Below, one piece after another: positions 28,910 to 37,222 of a DNA stretch of 64,000 nucleotides. Positions within the stretch are counted from its first letter, which is position 1. Each line of letters starts with the position of its first letter. This DNA is from Halotalea alkalilenta DSM 17697 (GTDB lineage Bacteria; Pseudomonadota; Gammaproteobacteria; Pseudomonadales; Halomonadaceae). The stretch is from positions 1-64,000 of the forward strand of contig NZ_JHYY01000035.1 in assembly GCF_000621205.1 (NCBI RefSeq), in the 5' to 3' direction. The notes under the pieces were generated by a model. That model was not told the DNA's origin. It ran no database searches and saw nothing but the letters and a program-made list of their open reading frames with translations. Made by a program: the position numbers and the translations under genes.

Positions 28910-30754
28910 ATGCTGAATCGCTATCCTCTGTGGAAGTACCTGCTGATACTTCTATTGCTCCTCATCGGCGCGGTCTATGCGCTGCCCAACCTCTATCCAG
29001 AGGAGCCGGCGGTGCAAATCAGCCGCGACCGAGGTGCCGCGATCTCCCAGTCCGACATCGATAGATCGGTCGAGGCGCTCGAGCAGGCCAACATCAGCGT
29101 GCTGCGCGGCGAAATCGAACCGGACGGCACCGGACTGATCCGCCTCGACGACATCAACCAGCAGCTGCGCGCCCGCGACCTGATTGCCGAGACCCTCGGC
29201 ACCGGCTACGTCACCGCGCTCAACCTCGCCGACGCCACGCCCTCCTGGCTGCGCGCGATCGGCGCTTCACCGATGAAGCTCGGCCTCGACCTTCGTGGCG
29301 GCGTGCACTTCCTGCTCGAAGTCGATATGCAAGGCGCGCTGGAGCAGCGCCTCAACAGCAACGCCAGCGCCATCCGCCAGACCCTGCGCGACGAGCAGAT
29401 CCGCTATCGCGACAATCGCGTCGAAGGCAACCAGATTCGCTTCACCTTCGCCAGCCCCGAGGACTTGAGCCGGGCAAGCCAGCTGATCCAGCCGCAGTAT
29501 CGGGACTTCAGCTACTCGTCCCAGAACCAGGGCCGCGCCTCGACGCTGGTGATGACCATGACCTCGCAGGCGATCAACGAGCTGCAGGACTACGCGGTCA
29601 ACCAGAACCTCACCACCCTGCGCAACCGGGTCAATGAACTCGGGGTATCGGAGCCGATCGTCCAGCGACAAGGGCCCAGCCGCATCGTGGTCGAGCTGCC
29701 TGGCGTGCAGGACACCGCCGCCGCCAAGCGCATCGTCGGCGCCACCGCCAATCTCGAGTTCCGCCTCGAGGCGCTGCCGGACACGCCGGCGGGCGACCAG
29801 GAAGCGATCCCGTTCCGCAACGACCCCAACCGCCAGGCGGCGGTGATGCGTGATGTCATCATCACCGGCGACCGGGTCTCCAATGCCAGCCGCTCGTTCG
29901 ACGAGAACGGCCGTCCGCAGGTCAACATCAACCTCGATGGTCCTGGCGGCGCGCTGATGAACCGTGCCACCCGCGCCAACATCGGCCGCGCCATGGCGGT
30001 GGTGTTCATCGAGCATCTTGCCGATCCGATCGCGCCAGGGCAGGCGGAGGACGCTCCTCGCCAGACCCGGACCGAACGCGGCATCATCAGCCTCGCGACG
30101 ATCCAGAGCGCACTCGGCAACCAGTTCCGCATCACCGGGCTGGATTCGCCAGCCGAGGCCCAGGAGCTCTCGCTGCTGCTGCGCTCGGGCTCGCTCGCCG
30201 CGCCGATCTACTTCGCCGAGGAGCGCACCATCGGGCCGAGCCTCGGGCAGCAGAACATCGACCGCGGAATCACCTCGATCTTGTTCGCCCTGGTGCTGCT
30301 GCTGGCCTTCATGATCATTCGCTACAAGGCCTTCGGCGTGGTCGCCACCCTCGCCCTGGTGGTCAACCTGATCCTGCTGATGGCGATCATGTCGATCCTC
30401 GGCGCCACCCTGACCCTGCCTGGCATCGCCGGGATCGTACTGACCCTGGCCATGGCGGTGGACGGTAACGTACTGATCTACGAGCGGATCAGGGAGGAGC
30501 TGAGAACCGGGATGGCGATCCAGCAGGCGATCCATGCCGGCTACGACCGCGCCTTCACCTCGATCATCGACTCGCAGCTCACCACCCTGCTGGTCGGGGT
30601 GATCCTGTTCTCGATCGGTACAGGACCGGTACAGGGCTTCGCAGTGACGCTGTCGATCGGGATCATCACCTCGGTCTTCACCGCGGTGATGGTCAGCCGC
30701 GCGTTGACCAACCTGGCCTTCGGCGGTCGCCCGCTGAAGAAACTCTGGATCTGA
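28910..30754 (+). CDS. secD: Protein translocase subunit SecD
   Basis: RND-type membrane protein that uses the proton-motive force to aid late stages of Sec export. The 614-residue form has the N-terminal helix, a large periplasmic P1 domain (LGLDLRGGVHFLLEVDM near residue 124, LRNRVNELGVSEPIVQRQG) and five C-terminal helices with GLAMAVDGNVLIYERIREE-like signature (here TLAMAVDGNVLIYERI). secF follows after 10 nt. Confidence 0.96.
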   Translation: MLNRYPLWKYLLILLLLLIGAVYALPNLYPEEPAVQISRDRGAAISQSDIDRSVEALEQANISVLRGEIEPDGTGLIRLDDINQQLRARDLIAETLGTGYVTALNLADATPSWLRAIGASPMKLGLDLRGGVHFLLEVDMQGALEQRLNSNASAIRQTLRDEQIRYRDNRVEGNQIRFTFASPEDLSRASQLIQPQYRDFSYSSQNQGRASTLVMTMTSQAINELQDYAVNQNLTTLRNRVNELGVSEPIVQRQGPSRIVVELPGVQDTAAAKRIVGATANLEFRLEALPDTPAGDQEAIPFRNDPNRQAAVMRDVIITGDRVSNASRSFDENGRPQVNINLDGPGGALMNRATRANIGRAMAVVFIEHLADPIAPGQAEDAPRQTRTERGIISLATIQSALGNQFRITGLDSPAEAQELSLLLRSGSLAAPIYFAEERTIGPSLGQQNIDRGITSILFALVLLLAFMIIRYKAFGVVATLALVVNLILLMAIMSILGATLTLPGIAGIVLTLAMAVDGNVLIYERIREELRTGMAIQQAIHAGYDRAFTSIIDSQLTTLLVGVILFSIGTGPVQGFAVTLSIGIITSVFTAVMVSRALTNLAFGGRPLKKLWI

Positions 30755-30764
30755 GGACGACGCG

Positions 30765-31670
30765 ATGAAACTCATAGACTTCATGGGCAAGCGCCACATC
30801 GCCTACATCGTCTCGATCCTGCTCTCGGTGATCGCGATCGGCTCGCTTGCCGTCAAGCAGCTCAATCTCGGTCTCGACTTCACCGGTGGCACCCAGGTCG
30901 AGGTTCACTACGCCCAGGCGCCCGAGCTCGACGATGTACGCGAGGCCCTGGGCCAGGCAGGTTACGCCCACGCCTCGGTGCAGACCTTCGGCGCCGAGAC
31001 CGACATCCTGGTGCGCCTCCAGCAGGACTACAGCGAGAACGTAGGCGCGCAGATCGTATCGGCCTTATCGACTCACGGCGAGGACGTCCAGCTGGTGCGC
31101 GCCGAGTTCGTCGGCGCCCAGGTCGGCGAGCAGCTGCGCGACCAGGGTGGCCTCGGGCTGCTGCTGGCGCTCGGTGGGATCATGATCTACCTGGCGTTGC
31201 GCTTTCAGTACAAGTTCGCGATCGGCGCGGTGGTGTCGCTCGCCCACGACGTGCTGATCGTGCTGGGGATCTTCTCGCTGTTCGGCCTCGAGTTCGACCT
31301 CACCGTGATGGCCGCGGTGCTGGCGGTGCTCGGCTACTCGCTGAACGACACCATCGTGATCTACGACCGCATCCGCGAGAACATCCAAAAGTCGCGCAGC
31401 AACGACATCGCGCGCCTGTGCAACGATGCGGTCAACCAGACCCTGGCGAGGACGGTGGCGACTTCAGGCACCACCCTGCTGGTGCTGTTCGCTCTCTATC
31501 TGATGGGCGGCGACATGATCCACAACTTCTCGCTGGCGCTGATCATCGGCATCTTCCTCGGCACCTTCTCGTCGATCTACGTCTCGGCGGCGCTGCTGGT
31601 GCTGATGAACCTCAAGCGCGAGGACCTGATCCCGACCAAGCGCGCCGAGGTGGAGGAGGAGCTGCCCTGA
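30765..31670 (+). CDS. secF: Protein translocase subunit SecF
   Basis: Partner of SecD, 301 residues, six membrane helices. The signature LGLDFTGGTQVEVHY is in the first periplasmic stretch and GYSLNDTIVIYDRIREN in the membrane domain. GAGGA precedes ATG 30765. The operon ends with a clear intrinsic terminator at 31694. Confidence 0.96.
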   Translation: MKLIDFMGKRHIAYIVSILLSVIAIGSLAVKQLNLGLDFTGGTQVEVHYAQAPELDDVREALGQAGYAHASVQTFGAETDILVRLQQDYSENVGAQIVSALSTHGEDVQLVRAEFVGAQVGEQLRDQGGLGLLLALGGIMIYLALRFQYKFAIGAVVSLAHDVLIVLGIFSLFGLEFDLTVMAAVLAVLGYSLNDTIVIYDRIRENIQKSRSNDIARLCNDAVNQTLARTVATSGTTLLVLFALYLMGGDMIHNFSLALIIGIFLGTFSSIYVSAALLVLMNLKREDLIPTKRAEVEEELP

Positions 31671-31693
31671 GGGCGCCCTGCTCTTCGCCATCG

Positions 31694-31722
31694 ACCCCCG
31701 CGCCATTTGGCCGGGGGTTTTT
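31694..31722 (+). terminator. secF rho-independent terminator
   Basis: ACCCCCG pairs with CGGGGGT around an inner GCC/GGC stem, followed by TTTTTG. It lies 24 nt after the secF stop and is a textbook intrinsic terminator. Confidence 0.9.
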
Positions 31723-31782
31723 GTTTGACCGCGCACCCCCTCATGGGTGAAAAGCGAGCTAAGTCGGTAAGCCAAAACCGAA

Positions 31783-31806
31783 AAAAGGCCCCTCGCGGGG
31801 CCTTTT
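31783..31806. terminator. Bidirectional terminator, left flank of the repeat element
   Basis: AAAAGGCCCC-TCGC-GGGGCCTTTT, a 10-bp stem with A- and T-runs suited to both directions. An almost identical hairpin lies on the other side of the element at 32141. Confidence 0.85.
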
Positions 31807-31808
31807 CA

Positions 31809-32139
31809 CAGACTGCTGACAAAGTATTTGAAGATGCCACGATGGTTTCCAGCCGCCTCCGAGAGCGCGCTGGACGGCAATCGATTGCACCGGGGTTTGC
31901 GACATGGATGTCGCAAAAGGCGCGCCCGGACAGGGATGTCCATGCGCGCCGACCCGAGGACAAGCGATTGATCGGCCAGGGTTTCGCGATCTCGTGGCGG
32001 CGCGTCCCCCTCAAGGGGGAGCGCGAGGGGACCGCCCCTCGCATCTAAACGAGCGATAGGCTCGTTGGAGCGAAAACGGTTCTCCACTCGCCAGGATCGA
32101 AAGCGTCGCTGAGTCTAAAGGGGGTTTGTCATTAATCTG
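31809..32139. mobile_element. MITE-like element with terminal inverted repeats
   Basis: A 331-bp non-coding unit. Its left end CAGACTGCTGACAAA (31809-31823) and the reverse complement of its right end (32125-32139) match at 12 of 15 positions. The interior from 31885 is repeated at 1-254. It is rich in short perfect hairpins, and both ends abut near-identical terminator hairpins. No plausible protein is encoded; the frames open through it differ between copies. Most likely a non-autonomous derivative of an insertion sequence. Alternatively it could be a dispersed structured RNA. No target duplication other than the hairpins is obvious. Confidence 0.65.
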
Positions 32140-32140
32140 A

Positions 32141-32164
32141 AAAAGGCCCCTTGCGGGGCCTTTT
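32141..32164. terminator. Bidirectional terminator, right flank of the repeat element
   Basis: AAAAGGCCCC-TTGC-GGGGCCTTTT, differing from the hairpin at 31783 by one loop base. It lies 31 nt after the suhB stop on the minus strand and would end suhB transcription. Confidence 0.85.
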
Positions 32165-32194
32165 CAGGGTGTTGCGCGATCCGGTGCGGCGTGA

Positions 32195-32998
32195 TCAGAG
32201 CTCGCGAAGACGCGGGGCGAGCAGCTGGATCAGCGGCTTGAACAGACGCTGGCCGGAGGCCATCAGCACCTTCTCGGCGGCAACCTGGGGCGAGCCGTCG
32301 GGCTGTCCGATCAGCGCACCGCTCTCCTTGAGCAGCAGGCTGGCGAGGCTGAGGTCATGGTCGTCGAGACCGAGGGCGAAGGCGGCGTCGACCCGCCCGG
32401 TGGCGAGTTCAGCGAGATCGAGCAGCGAACAGCCGCTGGCGCGCAGCACATCGACCTGGGTGCCGAGCGCCTCGACGAGCTTCAGATAGGCTGGCTGATA
32501 GCGGCTGCGCATCCAGCTCTCCGGCAGCCCCAGCGCGACTCGGGCACCGGTGACCGAGGAGACCGTCGGCACGCGCATGCGGCGCTGGTTGAACTGTACC
32601 CCGCGACCGCGGCTGACCAGGTACTCCTCGTCGGCGAAGGGTACGAGCAGCACCGCGTGCTCGGGGCGTCCCTGGTAGAGGCAGACCATCGACATCGCCC
32701 AGGCCGGGGAGCCGGCGGCGAGGTTGGCGTAGCCGTGCTGGAGCTCGATCTTCCAATGATAGTCGCGCCCATCCCCTTCACCGTCGCGATGCGGGGTGAA
32801 GCGCCCCGAGATACCGTGCTGCGGATAGCCGCGGGCGAACTGCTTGACGATCTGCTGCTCGGCGAAGCGGGCGGTCTCCTCGAGCATGTTGTCGAGCAAA
32901 CGGTCCTCACGCGCGACGTCGATCTTGTCGCGAATGCGGAAGAAGTGTTCCTGGGCGCCGCGCAGAGCGCGCAGGGAAAATTCGACCATCGGTTGCAT
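32195..32998 (-). CDS. suhB: SuhB-like protein lacking inositol monophosphatase catalytic residues
   Basis: At 267 residues it is the same length as E. coli SuhB and alignable throughout (MQPM start, GYPQHGI, RGRGVQFNQRRMR, LDLAELATGRVDAAFALGL). The metal and catalytic residues are gone: D44 becomes Ala43, E67 Arg66, D84 Glu85, D87 His88, and the Thr pair of DGTT becomes Tyr-Ala. It is therefore almost certainly not a phosphatase. SuhB also acts with Nus factors in rRNA antitermination without needing catalysis, so that role could be the retained one. ATG 32998 is chosen by homology; its ribosome site is weak. It is divergent from trmJ, a conserved neighbour. Confidence 0.85.
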   Translation of the reverse strand: MQPMVEFSLRALRGAQEHFFRIRDKIDVAREDRLLDNMLEETARFAEQQIVKQFARGYPQHGISGRFTPHRDGEGDGRDYHWKIELQHGYANLAAGSPAWAMSMVCLYQGRPEHAVLLVPFADEEYLVSRGRGVQFNQRRMRVPTVSSVTGARVALGLPESWMRSRYQPAYLKLVEALGTQVDVLRASGCSLLDLAELATGRVDAAFALGLDDHDLSLASLLLKESGALIGQPDGSPQVAAEKVLMASGQRLFKPLIQLLAPRLREL

Positions 32999-33361
32999 AG
33001 CGTTTGTCGTCCATCGATAGAAAGCGAGCCTCCGTACGCCTCGGCGTCGGTCGGAACTCACCAGGGAAACTGTTAAAGAGCGACCGCCGGCAGCCTCGAG
33101 ACGACCGTGGACACGGGCGTCTTGCAGGATATGCAGCGGAACAAACGAAAGAATTGAACTGGCAGCTGGGTTCGTTCGCGAGCGCGAACAGGCCGCGTAG
33201 TCTAACAGAACTGTTTCCCAGCGGTCATCCACCTCATGACCGACCGCAGCCAAAGCCAGACCTCCAGGCCATGATAGACTCCCGCCTTCGCTGACATGAT
33301 TCGCTGACATGAATAGCGCAGCCCCAATCCGCAACGACCGCGACACCGAGGAAAACAGATC
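32999..33361. other. Divergent suhB/trmJ promoter region
   Basis: A 363-bp region with no supported gene. It carries promoters for suhB (leftwards) and trmJ (rightwards); I cannot place either with certainty. It also contains an exact 13-bp tandem duplication, TTCGCTGACATGA, at 33287-33312, and an inverted repeat GTTCG/CGAAC near 33170-33190. Confidence 0.5.
33287..33312. repeat. 13-bp tandem duplication upstream of trmJ
   Basis: TTCGCTGACATGA is repeated head to tail 50 nt before the trmJ GTG start, just after ATGATAGACT, which could be a -10 region. The duplication may be the trmJ 5-prime leader or slippage product. Confidence 0.75.
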
Positions 33362-34198
33362 GTGCCCCACCCTAGCGCCCCGCATCCCACTCCTCCAGCC
33401 TGGCTCGAGCGCGTGCGTATCGTGCTGGTCGGCACCAGCCATCCCGGCAATATCGGCGCGGTCGCCAGGGCGATGAAAACCATGGGACTGCGCGAACTGG
33501 CATTGGTCGCTCCGCGTTGCGATCCCTATACCTCGGAGGCCGTCGCCCGCGCCTCCGGCGCGGATGAGCTGATCCACGCGGCCACCCGCCACCAGCGGCT
33601 GGAAGAAGCACTGTCCGACGCAGGCTGGGTGGTCGGCTGCAGCGCCCGCACCCGCACCATGCCCTGGCCGATGATCACGCCGCGACGTTTCTCCTCCAGG
33701 CTTGCCGACGAAGTCGCCGCCGCGGGCGAAGAGGCACGAGTCGCCATTCTCTTCGGCCGCGAGGACACTGGCCTCACCAACGACGAGCTCGCTCACTGCA
33801 ACGCCCACGTGCACATCCCCACCAATCCGGAGTTCGGCTCGCTGAACATCGCGGCCGCCGTTCAGCTGATGGCCTACGAGGCTCGCCAGGCCTGGCTCGA
33901 GGCCGTCGGAGACGACGAGTCGACGCCACTGGGCGAGCGCCTCGATGCAGACCAGGCGCTGCAAACTGCGATGGAGAGCGTCGAATGGGACAACCCGCGG
34001 GCCAGCCATGCCGATGTCGAACGGCTGATCGAGCATCTCGAGCGCACGCTGATACTCACCGGCTTCCACGATCCGGCCCAGCCCCGCCAGCTGATCCCGC
34101 GCCTGCGCAGACTGCTGCTGCGTGCGCGGCTCGACCAGATGGAGACCAACATCCTTCGCGGCATCCTCACCAGCGTAGAGCGCCTGGCCAAGCGTTGA
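33362..34198 (+). CDS. trmJ: tRNA (cytidine/uridine-2-prime-O)-methyltransferase TrmJ
   Basis: SPOUT-fold methyltransferase for position 32 of several tRNAs, 278 residues. The N-terminal strand [24 protein letters not shown] and the knot motifs [14 protein letters not shown] and [24 protein letters not shown] are all present. The C-terminal extension binds tRNA. The GTG start at 33362 follows GAGGA. It lies between suhB and iscR, the standard order in gammaproteobacteria. Confidence 0.94.
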   Translation: MPHPSAPHPTPPAWLERVRIVLVGTSHPGNIGAVARAMKTMGLRELALVAPRCDPYTSEAVARASGADELIHAATRHQRLEEALSDAGWVVGCSARTRTMPWPMITPRRFSSRLADEVAAAGEEARVAILFGREDTGLTNDELAHCNAHVHIPTNPEFGSLNIAAAVQLMAYEARQAWLEAVGDDESTPLGERLDADQALQTAMESVEWDNPRASHADVERLIEHLERTLILTGFHDPAQPRQLIPRLRRLLLRARLDQMETNILRGILTSVERLAKR

Positions 34199-34250
34199 GC
34201 CCGAGCATGGAGGTGCGCCATTGTGCCGCAGCCGGGCCGCCGGCCAAAAG

Positions 34251-34280
34251 TTGACCAAAAAACTCAAGTTTGTTCATAAT
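34251..34280 (+). promoter_or_regulatory. iscR promoter with candidate IscR box
   Basis: TTGACC (34251-34256), an 18-nt spacer and CATAAT (34275-34280) form a good sigma-70 promoter. TTGACC with CTCAA (34262-34266) makes an imperfect dyad over the -35 region, where a type 1 IscR site would be expected for feedback repression. Confidence 0.6.
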
Positions 34281-34299
34281 GAATGCGTTTACTGCACTC

Positions 34300-34344
34300 A
34301 CGGCGCCCGCCGATCAGCCCGCATGACTGGTCGGCGGGCGCCGT
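34300..34344 (+). promoter_or_regulatory. Long hairpin in the iscR 5-prime leader
   Basis: A perfect 14-bp stem (arms 34300-34313 and 34331-34344), extendable to 18 bp through a TCAG/CTGG inner segment with one G-T pair, leaving a 9-nt loop. It sits between the promoter and iscR ATG with 86 nt to the start codon. No U-tract follows, so it is not a simple terminator. Confidence 0.55.
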
Positions 34345-34430
34345 GGGACGCCAGACCGACTCACTCCCGGAGCCCGAAATCGCGCTGGTTACGCTTTCCC
34401 TCGAGCTCCCACTGCGCCGGAACCATAAAA

Positions 34431-34901
34431 ATGCGCCTGACCACCAAGGGACGATACGCAGTCACCGCGATGCTCGACCTCGCGATCAACGCCCATAGTG
34501 GCCCCATCAGTCTCGCTGAAATTTCCAAACGCCAGGAAATCTCGCTCTCCTACCTCGAGCAGCTTTTCGCTCGACTGCGCCGCTCCGGCCTGGTCAACAG
34601 CGTGCGCGGGCCCGGCGGCGGCTACCGGCTCAGCGACCAGCCCGCGGCGATCTCGATCGCCCGGGTGATCGACGCGGTCAGCGAATCGATCGACGCGACT
34701 CGCTGCCAGGGGCGCGGCGATTGCCAGCAGGGCACCACCTGTCTCACCCATCATCTGTGGTGCGACCTGTCCGATGCGATCCACGGCTTCCTCGATGGCA
34801 TCACCCTCTCCGATCTGCTTGCGCGCCGCGACGTCCAGCAGGTCGCCGAGCGCCAGCGCTTGAACATCGACGATGAAGCGCTGATCTACATGACCAAGTA
34901 A
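34431..34901 (+). CDS. iscR: Rrf2-family iron-sulfur regulator IscR
   Basis: Fe-S-sensing repressor of its own operon, 156 residues. The winged HTH is at the N-terminus ([33 protein letters not shown]). The cluster ligands are at the canonical E. coli positions C92, C98, C104 and H107 ([15 protein letters not shown]). The frame is open to 34221, but the homologous start is ATG 34431. It heads a reduced isc cluster. Confidence 0.95.
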   Translation: MRLTTKGRYAVTAMLDLAINAHSGPISLAEISKRQEISLSYLEQLFARLRRSGLVNSVRGPGGGYRLSDQPAAISIARVIDAVSESIDATRCQGRGDCQQGTTCLTHHLWCDLSDAIHGFLDGITLSDLLARRDVQQVAERQRLNIDDEALIYMTK

Positions 34902-34971
34902 ACTGACTGGATTTCAGCCGATGCCGACGGGGATTGTCGCCCTCCCGCCGACCAGGAACACGAGCACGCCC

Positions 34972-36138
34972 ATGTCATCTGCGCCGATCTATCTCGACTA
35001 TGCCGCCACCACCCCGGTCGATCCACGGGTGGCGCAGGCGATGGCCCGCCACCTGGGCCTCGACGGCACCTTCGCCAACCCCGCCTCGCGCAGCCATATG
35101 CTCGGCTGGCTGGCAGAGCAAGCGGTCGAGGGCGCCCGTCGCCAGGTCGCCGACCTGCTCAATGCCGACCCGCGCGAAATCGTCTGGACCTCCGGAGCGA
35201 CCGAAGCCGACAACCTCGCGCTGATCGGCTACATGCGCGCCAACCGCGCGCGCGGTCGCCACCTAATCACCTCGACCATCGAGCACAAGGCGGTGATCGA
35301 TACCGCGCATGCGCTGGAGAACGAGGGATTCGAAGTCAGCTGGCTCAAGCCGTCGGCGGACGGGCGCATCCGCCCCGAGGCGCTCGAAGCGGCGATGCGA
35401 CCGGACACCATCCTGGTCTCGCTGATGGCAGTGAACAACGAGCTCGGCACGGTGAACGATCTCGAGGCGCTGGGGAACATCGCCCACCGCCACGGCGCCG
35501 TCTTCCACGTCGACGCGGCCCAGGCCGCCGGCAAGCTGGCCCTCGATCTCGAGCGGTTGCCGATCGACCTGCTCTCGCTCTCGGCGCACAAGATCTACGG
35601 TCCCAAAGGGATAGGCGCGCTGTACGTTCGCCGCGACACGCGGATCGAGCCGCTGATCCACGGCGGCGGGCACGAGCGCGGCATGCGCTCGGGAACGCTC
35701 GCCACCCACCAGATCGTCGGCATGGGAGAGGCGTTCGCCCTCGCTGAGCTCGAGCGCGGAGACGACATGCAGCGCATCGCCGAGCTGCGCACGCGCCTGC
35801 TCGAAGGGCTGGGCGAGCTCGAGGGCGCCCGGCTCAGCGTGCCTGAAGGCCACGGCATGGCCAACATCCTCAGCATCGGATTCGATGGTGTCGATGGCCA
35901 AGCGCTGGTGATGGCGCTGCGCCGGCTGGCGCTGTCCACCGGCTCGGCCTGCAACTCGGCGAGCGTCGCTCCCTCCTACGTGCTCACCGAGCTCGGCGTG
36001 CCCACCGAGCGCGCCCTGGCGACACTCAGGATCAGCCTCGGCCGGTTCAGCACCGCGACCGAGATCGACACCGCGATCGAGGACATCCGCGAGGCGCTGG
36101 ACAAACTGCGCACGGACAGCCGCGCCCAGTCGGCCTGA
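34972..36138 (+). CDS. iscS: Cysteine desulfurase IscS
   Basis: PLP enzyme that provides sulfur for Fe-S clusters and tRNA thiolation, 388 residues. The N-terminus IYLDYAATTPVDPRVAQAM, the PLP-lysine motif SLSAHKIYGPKG, and the catalytic loop SGSAC-like TGSACNSAS with Cys327 are intact. ATG 34972 matches the family start; the frame extends to 34921. It is a little shorter than E. coli IscS (404). It is followed not by iscU but directly by iscA, 77 nt away. Confidence 0.93.
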   Translation: MSSAPIYLDYAATTPVDPRVAQAMARHLGLDGTFANPASRSHMLGWLAEQAVEGARRQVADLLNADPREIVWTSGATEADNLALIGYMRANRARGRHLITSTIEHKAVIDTAHALENEGFEVSWLKPSADGRIRPEALEAAMRPDTILVSLMAVNNELGTVNDLEALGNIAHRHGAVFHVDAAQAAGKLALDLERLPIDLLSLSAHKIYGPKGIGALYVRRDTRIEPLIHGGGHERGMRSGTLATHQIVGMGEAFALAELERGDDMQRIAELRTRLLEGLGELEGARLSVPEGHGMANILSIGFDGVDGQALVMALRRLALSTGSACNSASVAPSYVLTELGVPTERALATLRISLGRFSTATEIDTAIEDIREALDKLRTDSRAQSA

Positions 36139-36215
36139 GCGGAATTTTCGCGGCGATTCGCTCAAGACATCGGTCGCCGCGTCGATAATCAATCCAAGCA
36201 ACCTAGGAGTGCGAC

Positions 36216-36542
36216 ATGGCTCACATTTCGATCAGCGAGGCCGCCGCGCGCCAGATCCAGCGCGTCCTCGCCGAACGCGGCCAGGGACTGGGACTGCGCG
36301 TAGGGGTCAAACCGAGCGGCTGCTCGGGTTACAGCTACGTACTCGACTTCGCCGACGAGCTCGCGCCCGATGACCGCTCCTTCGAGGATCACGGCGCACG
36401 CGTGGTCATCGATGCGAAGGCGTTGGAAATGCTCGATGGCACCGAGGTCGACTACGTCAGCGAGGGGCTCAACCAGCTGTTCAAGTTCAAGAACCCCAAC
36501 GTCAAGGACGAGTGCGGCTGTGGCGAGAGCTTCAGCGTCTGA
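36216..36542 (+). CDS. iscA: A-type iron-sulfur carrier IscA
   Basis: Fe-S carrier of 108 residues with the three conserved cysteines C36, C100 and C102 ([12 protein letters not shown] and ECGCGES), one off E. coli IscA numbering. TAGGAG precedes ATG 36216. It closes the short iscRSA cluster; iscU, hscB, hscA and fdx are absent from this place. Confidence 0.92.
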   Translation: MAHISISEAAARQIQRVLAERGQGLGLRVGVKPSGCSGYSYVLDFADELAPDDRSFEDHGARVVIDAKALEMLDGTEVDYVSEGLNQLFKFKNPNVKDECGCGESFSV

Positions 36543-36579
36543 CCCGTCGCGTCTGGATGCAAGGGCGGGTGCGAACGGC

Positions 36580-36585
36580 TATAAT
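36580..36585 (+). promoter_or_regulatory. Consensus -10 element upstream of ndk
   Basis: TATAAT, a perfect -10, 144 nt before the ndk start. No convincing -35 lies 16-18 nt upstream. Further downstream ACCGCC/GGCGGT (36681-36699) can form a small leader hairpin. Confidence 0.45.
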
Positions 36586-36729
36586 GCTGCGCCTTCGTAT
36601 ACCCGCCGCAAGCCTTGCCCGATCACGAGCCCACTCGTTTCATTCCAACGGGCGGTTGGCGGCCATCCGAACGACCTCTTTACCGCCCTGAAACGGCGGT
36701 GATCACCCAAGACCTGACAAGGAGCCCTC

Positions 36730-37155
36730 ATGGCGACCGAACGCACTCTCTCGATCATCAAGCCCGACGCCGTTGCCAAGAACGTGATCGGCGAGATCTA
36801 CGCTCGTTTTGAACGCGCCGATCTCAAGATCGTCGCCGCCAAGATGGTCCACCTCTCCCGCGAGAAGGCCGAAGGCTTCTACGCCGAACACAAAGAGCGC
36901 CCCTTCTTCAAGGATCTGGTCGAGTTCATGACCTCGGGCCCGGTGATGATCCAGGTGCTCGAAGGCGAGAACGCGGTACTCAAGAACCGTGACCTGATGG
37001 GCGCCACCGATCCGAAGAAAGCCGAGCCGGGCACCATTCGCGCCGACTTCGCAAGCTCCATCGACGCCAACGCCGTCCACGGCTCCGACGCCGTCGAATC
37101 CGCCGCGCGCGAAGTGAGCTACTTCTTCTCCTCGGATGAGATCTGCCCGCGCTGA
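36730..37155 (+). CDS. ndk: Nucleoside diphosphate kinase
   Basis: Balances NTP pools by ping-pong phosphate transfer. It is 141 residues, the standard length, with the phosphorylated His117 in [12 protein letters not shown] and the N-terminal [12 protein letters not shown]. The start has AAGGAG upstream (ACAAGGAGCCCTC). rlmN follows, as in Pseudomonas and relatives. Confidence 0.96.
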   Translation: MATERTLSIIKPDAVAKNVIGEIYARFERADLKIVAAKMVHLSREKAEGFYAEHKERPFFKDLVEFMTSGPVMIQVLEGENAVLKNRDLMGATDPKKAEPGTIRADFASSIDANAVHGSDAVESAAREVSYFFSSDEICPR

Positions 37156-37222
37156 TCGACATCGCTGCGTCCGCCGACATCCGGCGGACGCTCACTCCTC
37201 CCCTGCGACCCATCCCGCCACC

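Noticed and set aside
31707-32048. A 113-codon frame through the repeat element (and similar frames at 31577-32087 minus)
   Set aside because: It crosses terminators and the element ends, has no ribosome site, and its frame is not kept in the copy at 1-254. Hairpin DNA explains the sequence better than a protein.
32999-34267. Upstream extension of the suhB frame to 34267 (690 codons)
   Set aside because: The added part is antisense to trmJ and has no recognisable domain; homology and length fix the suhB start at 32998.
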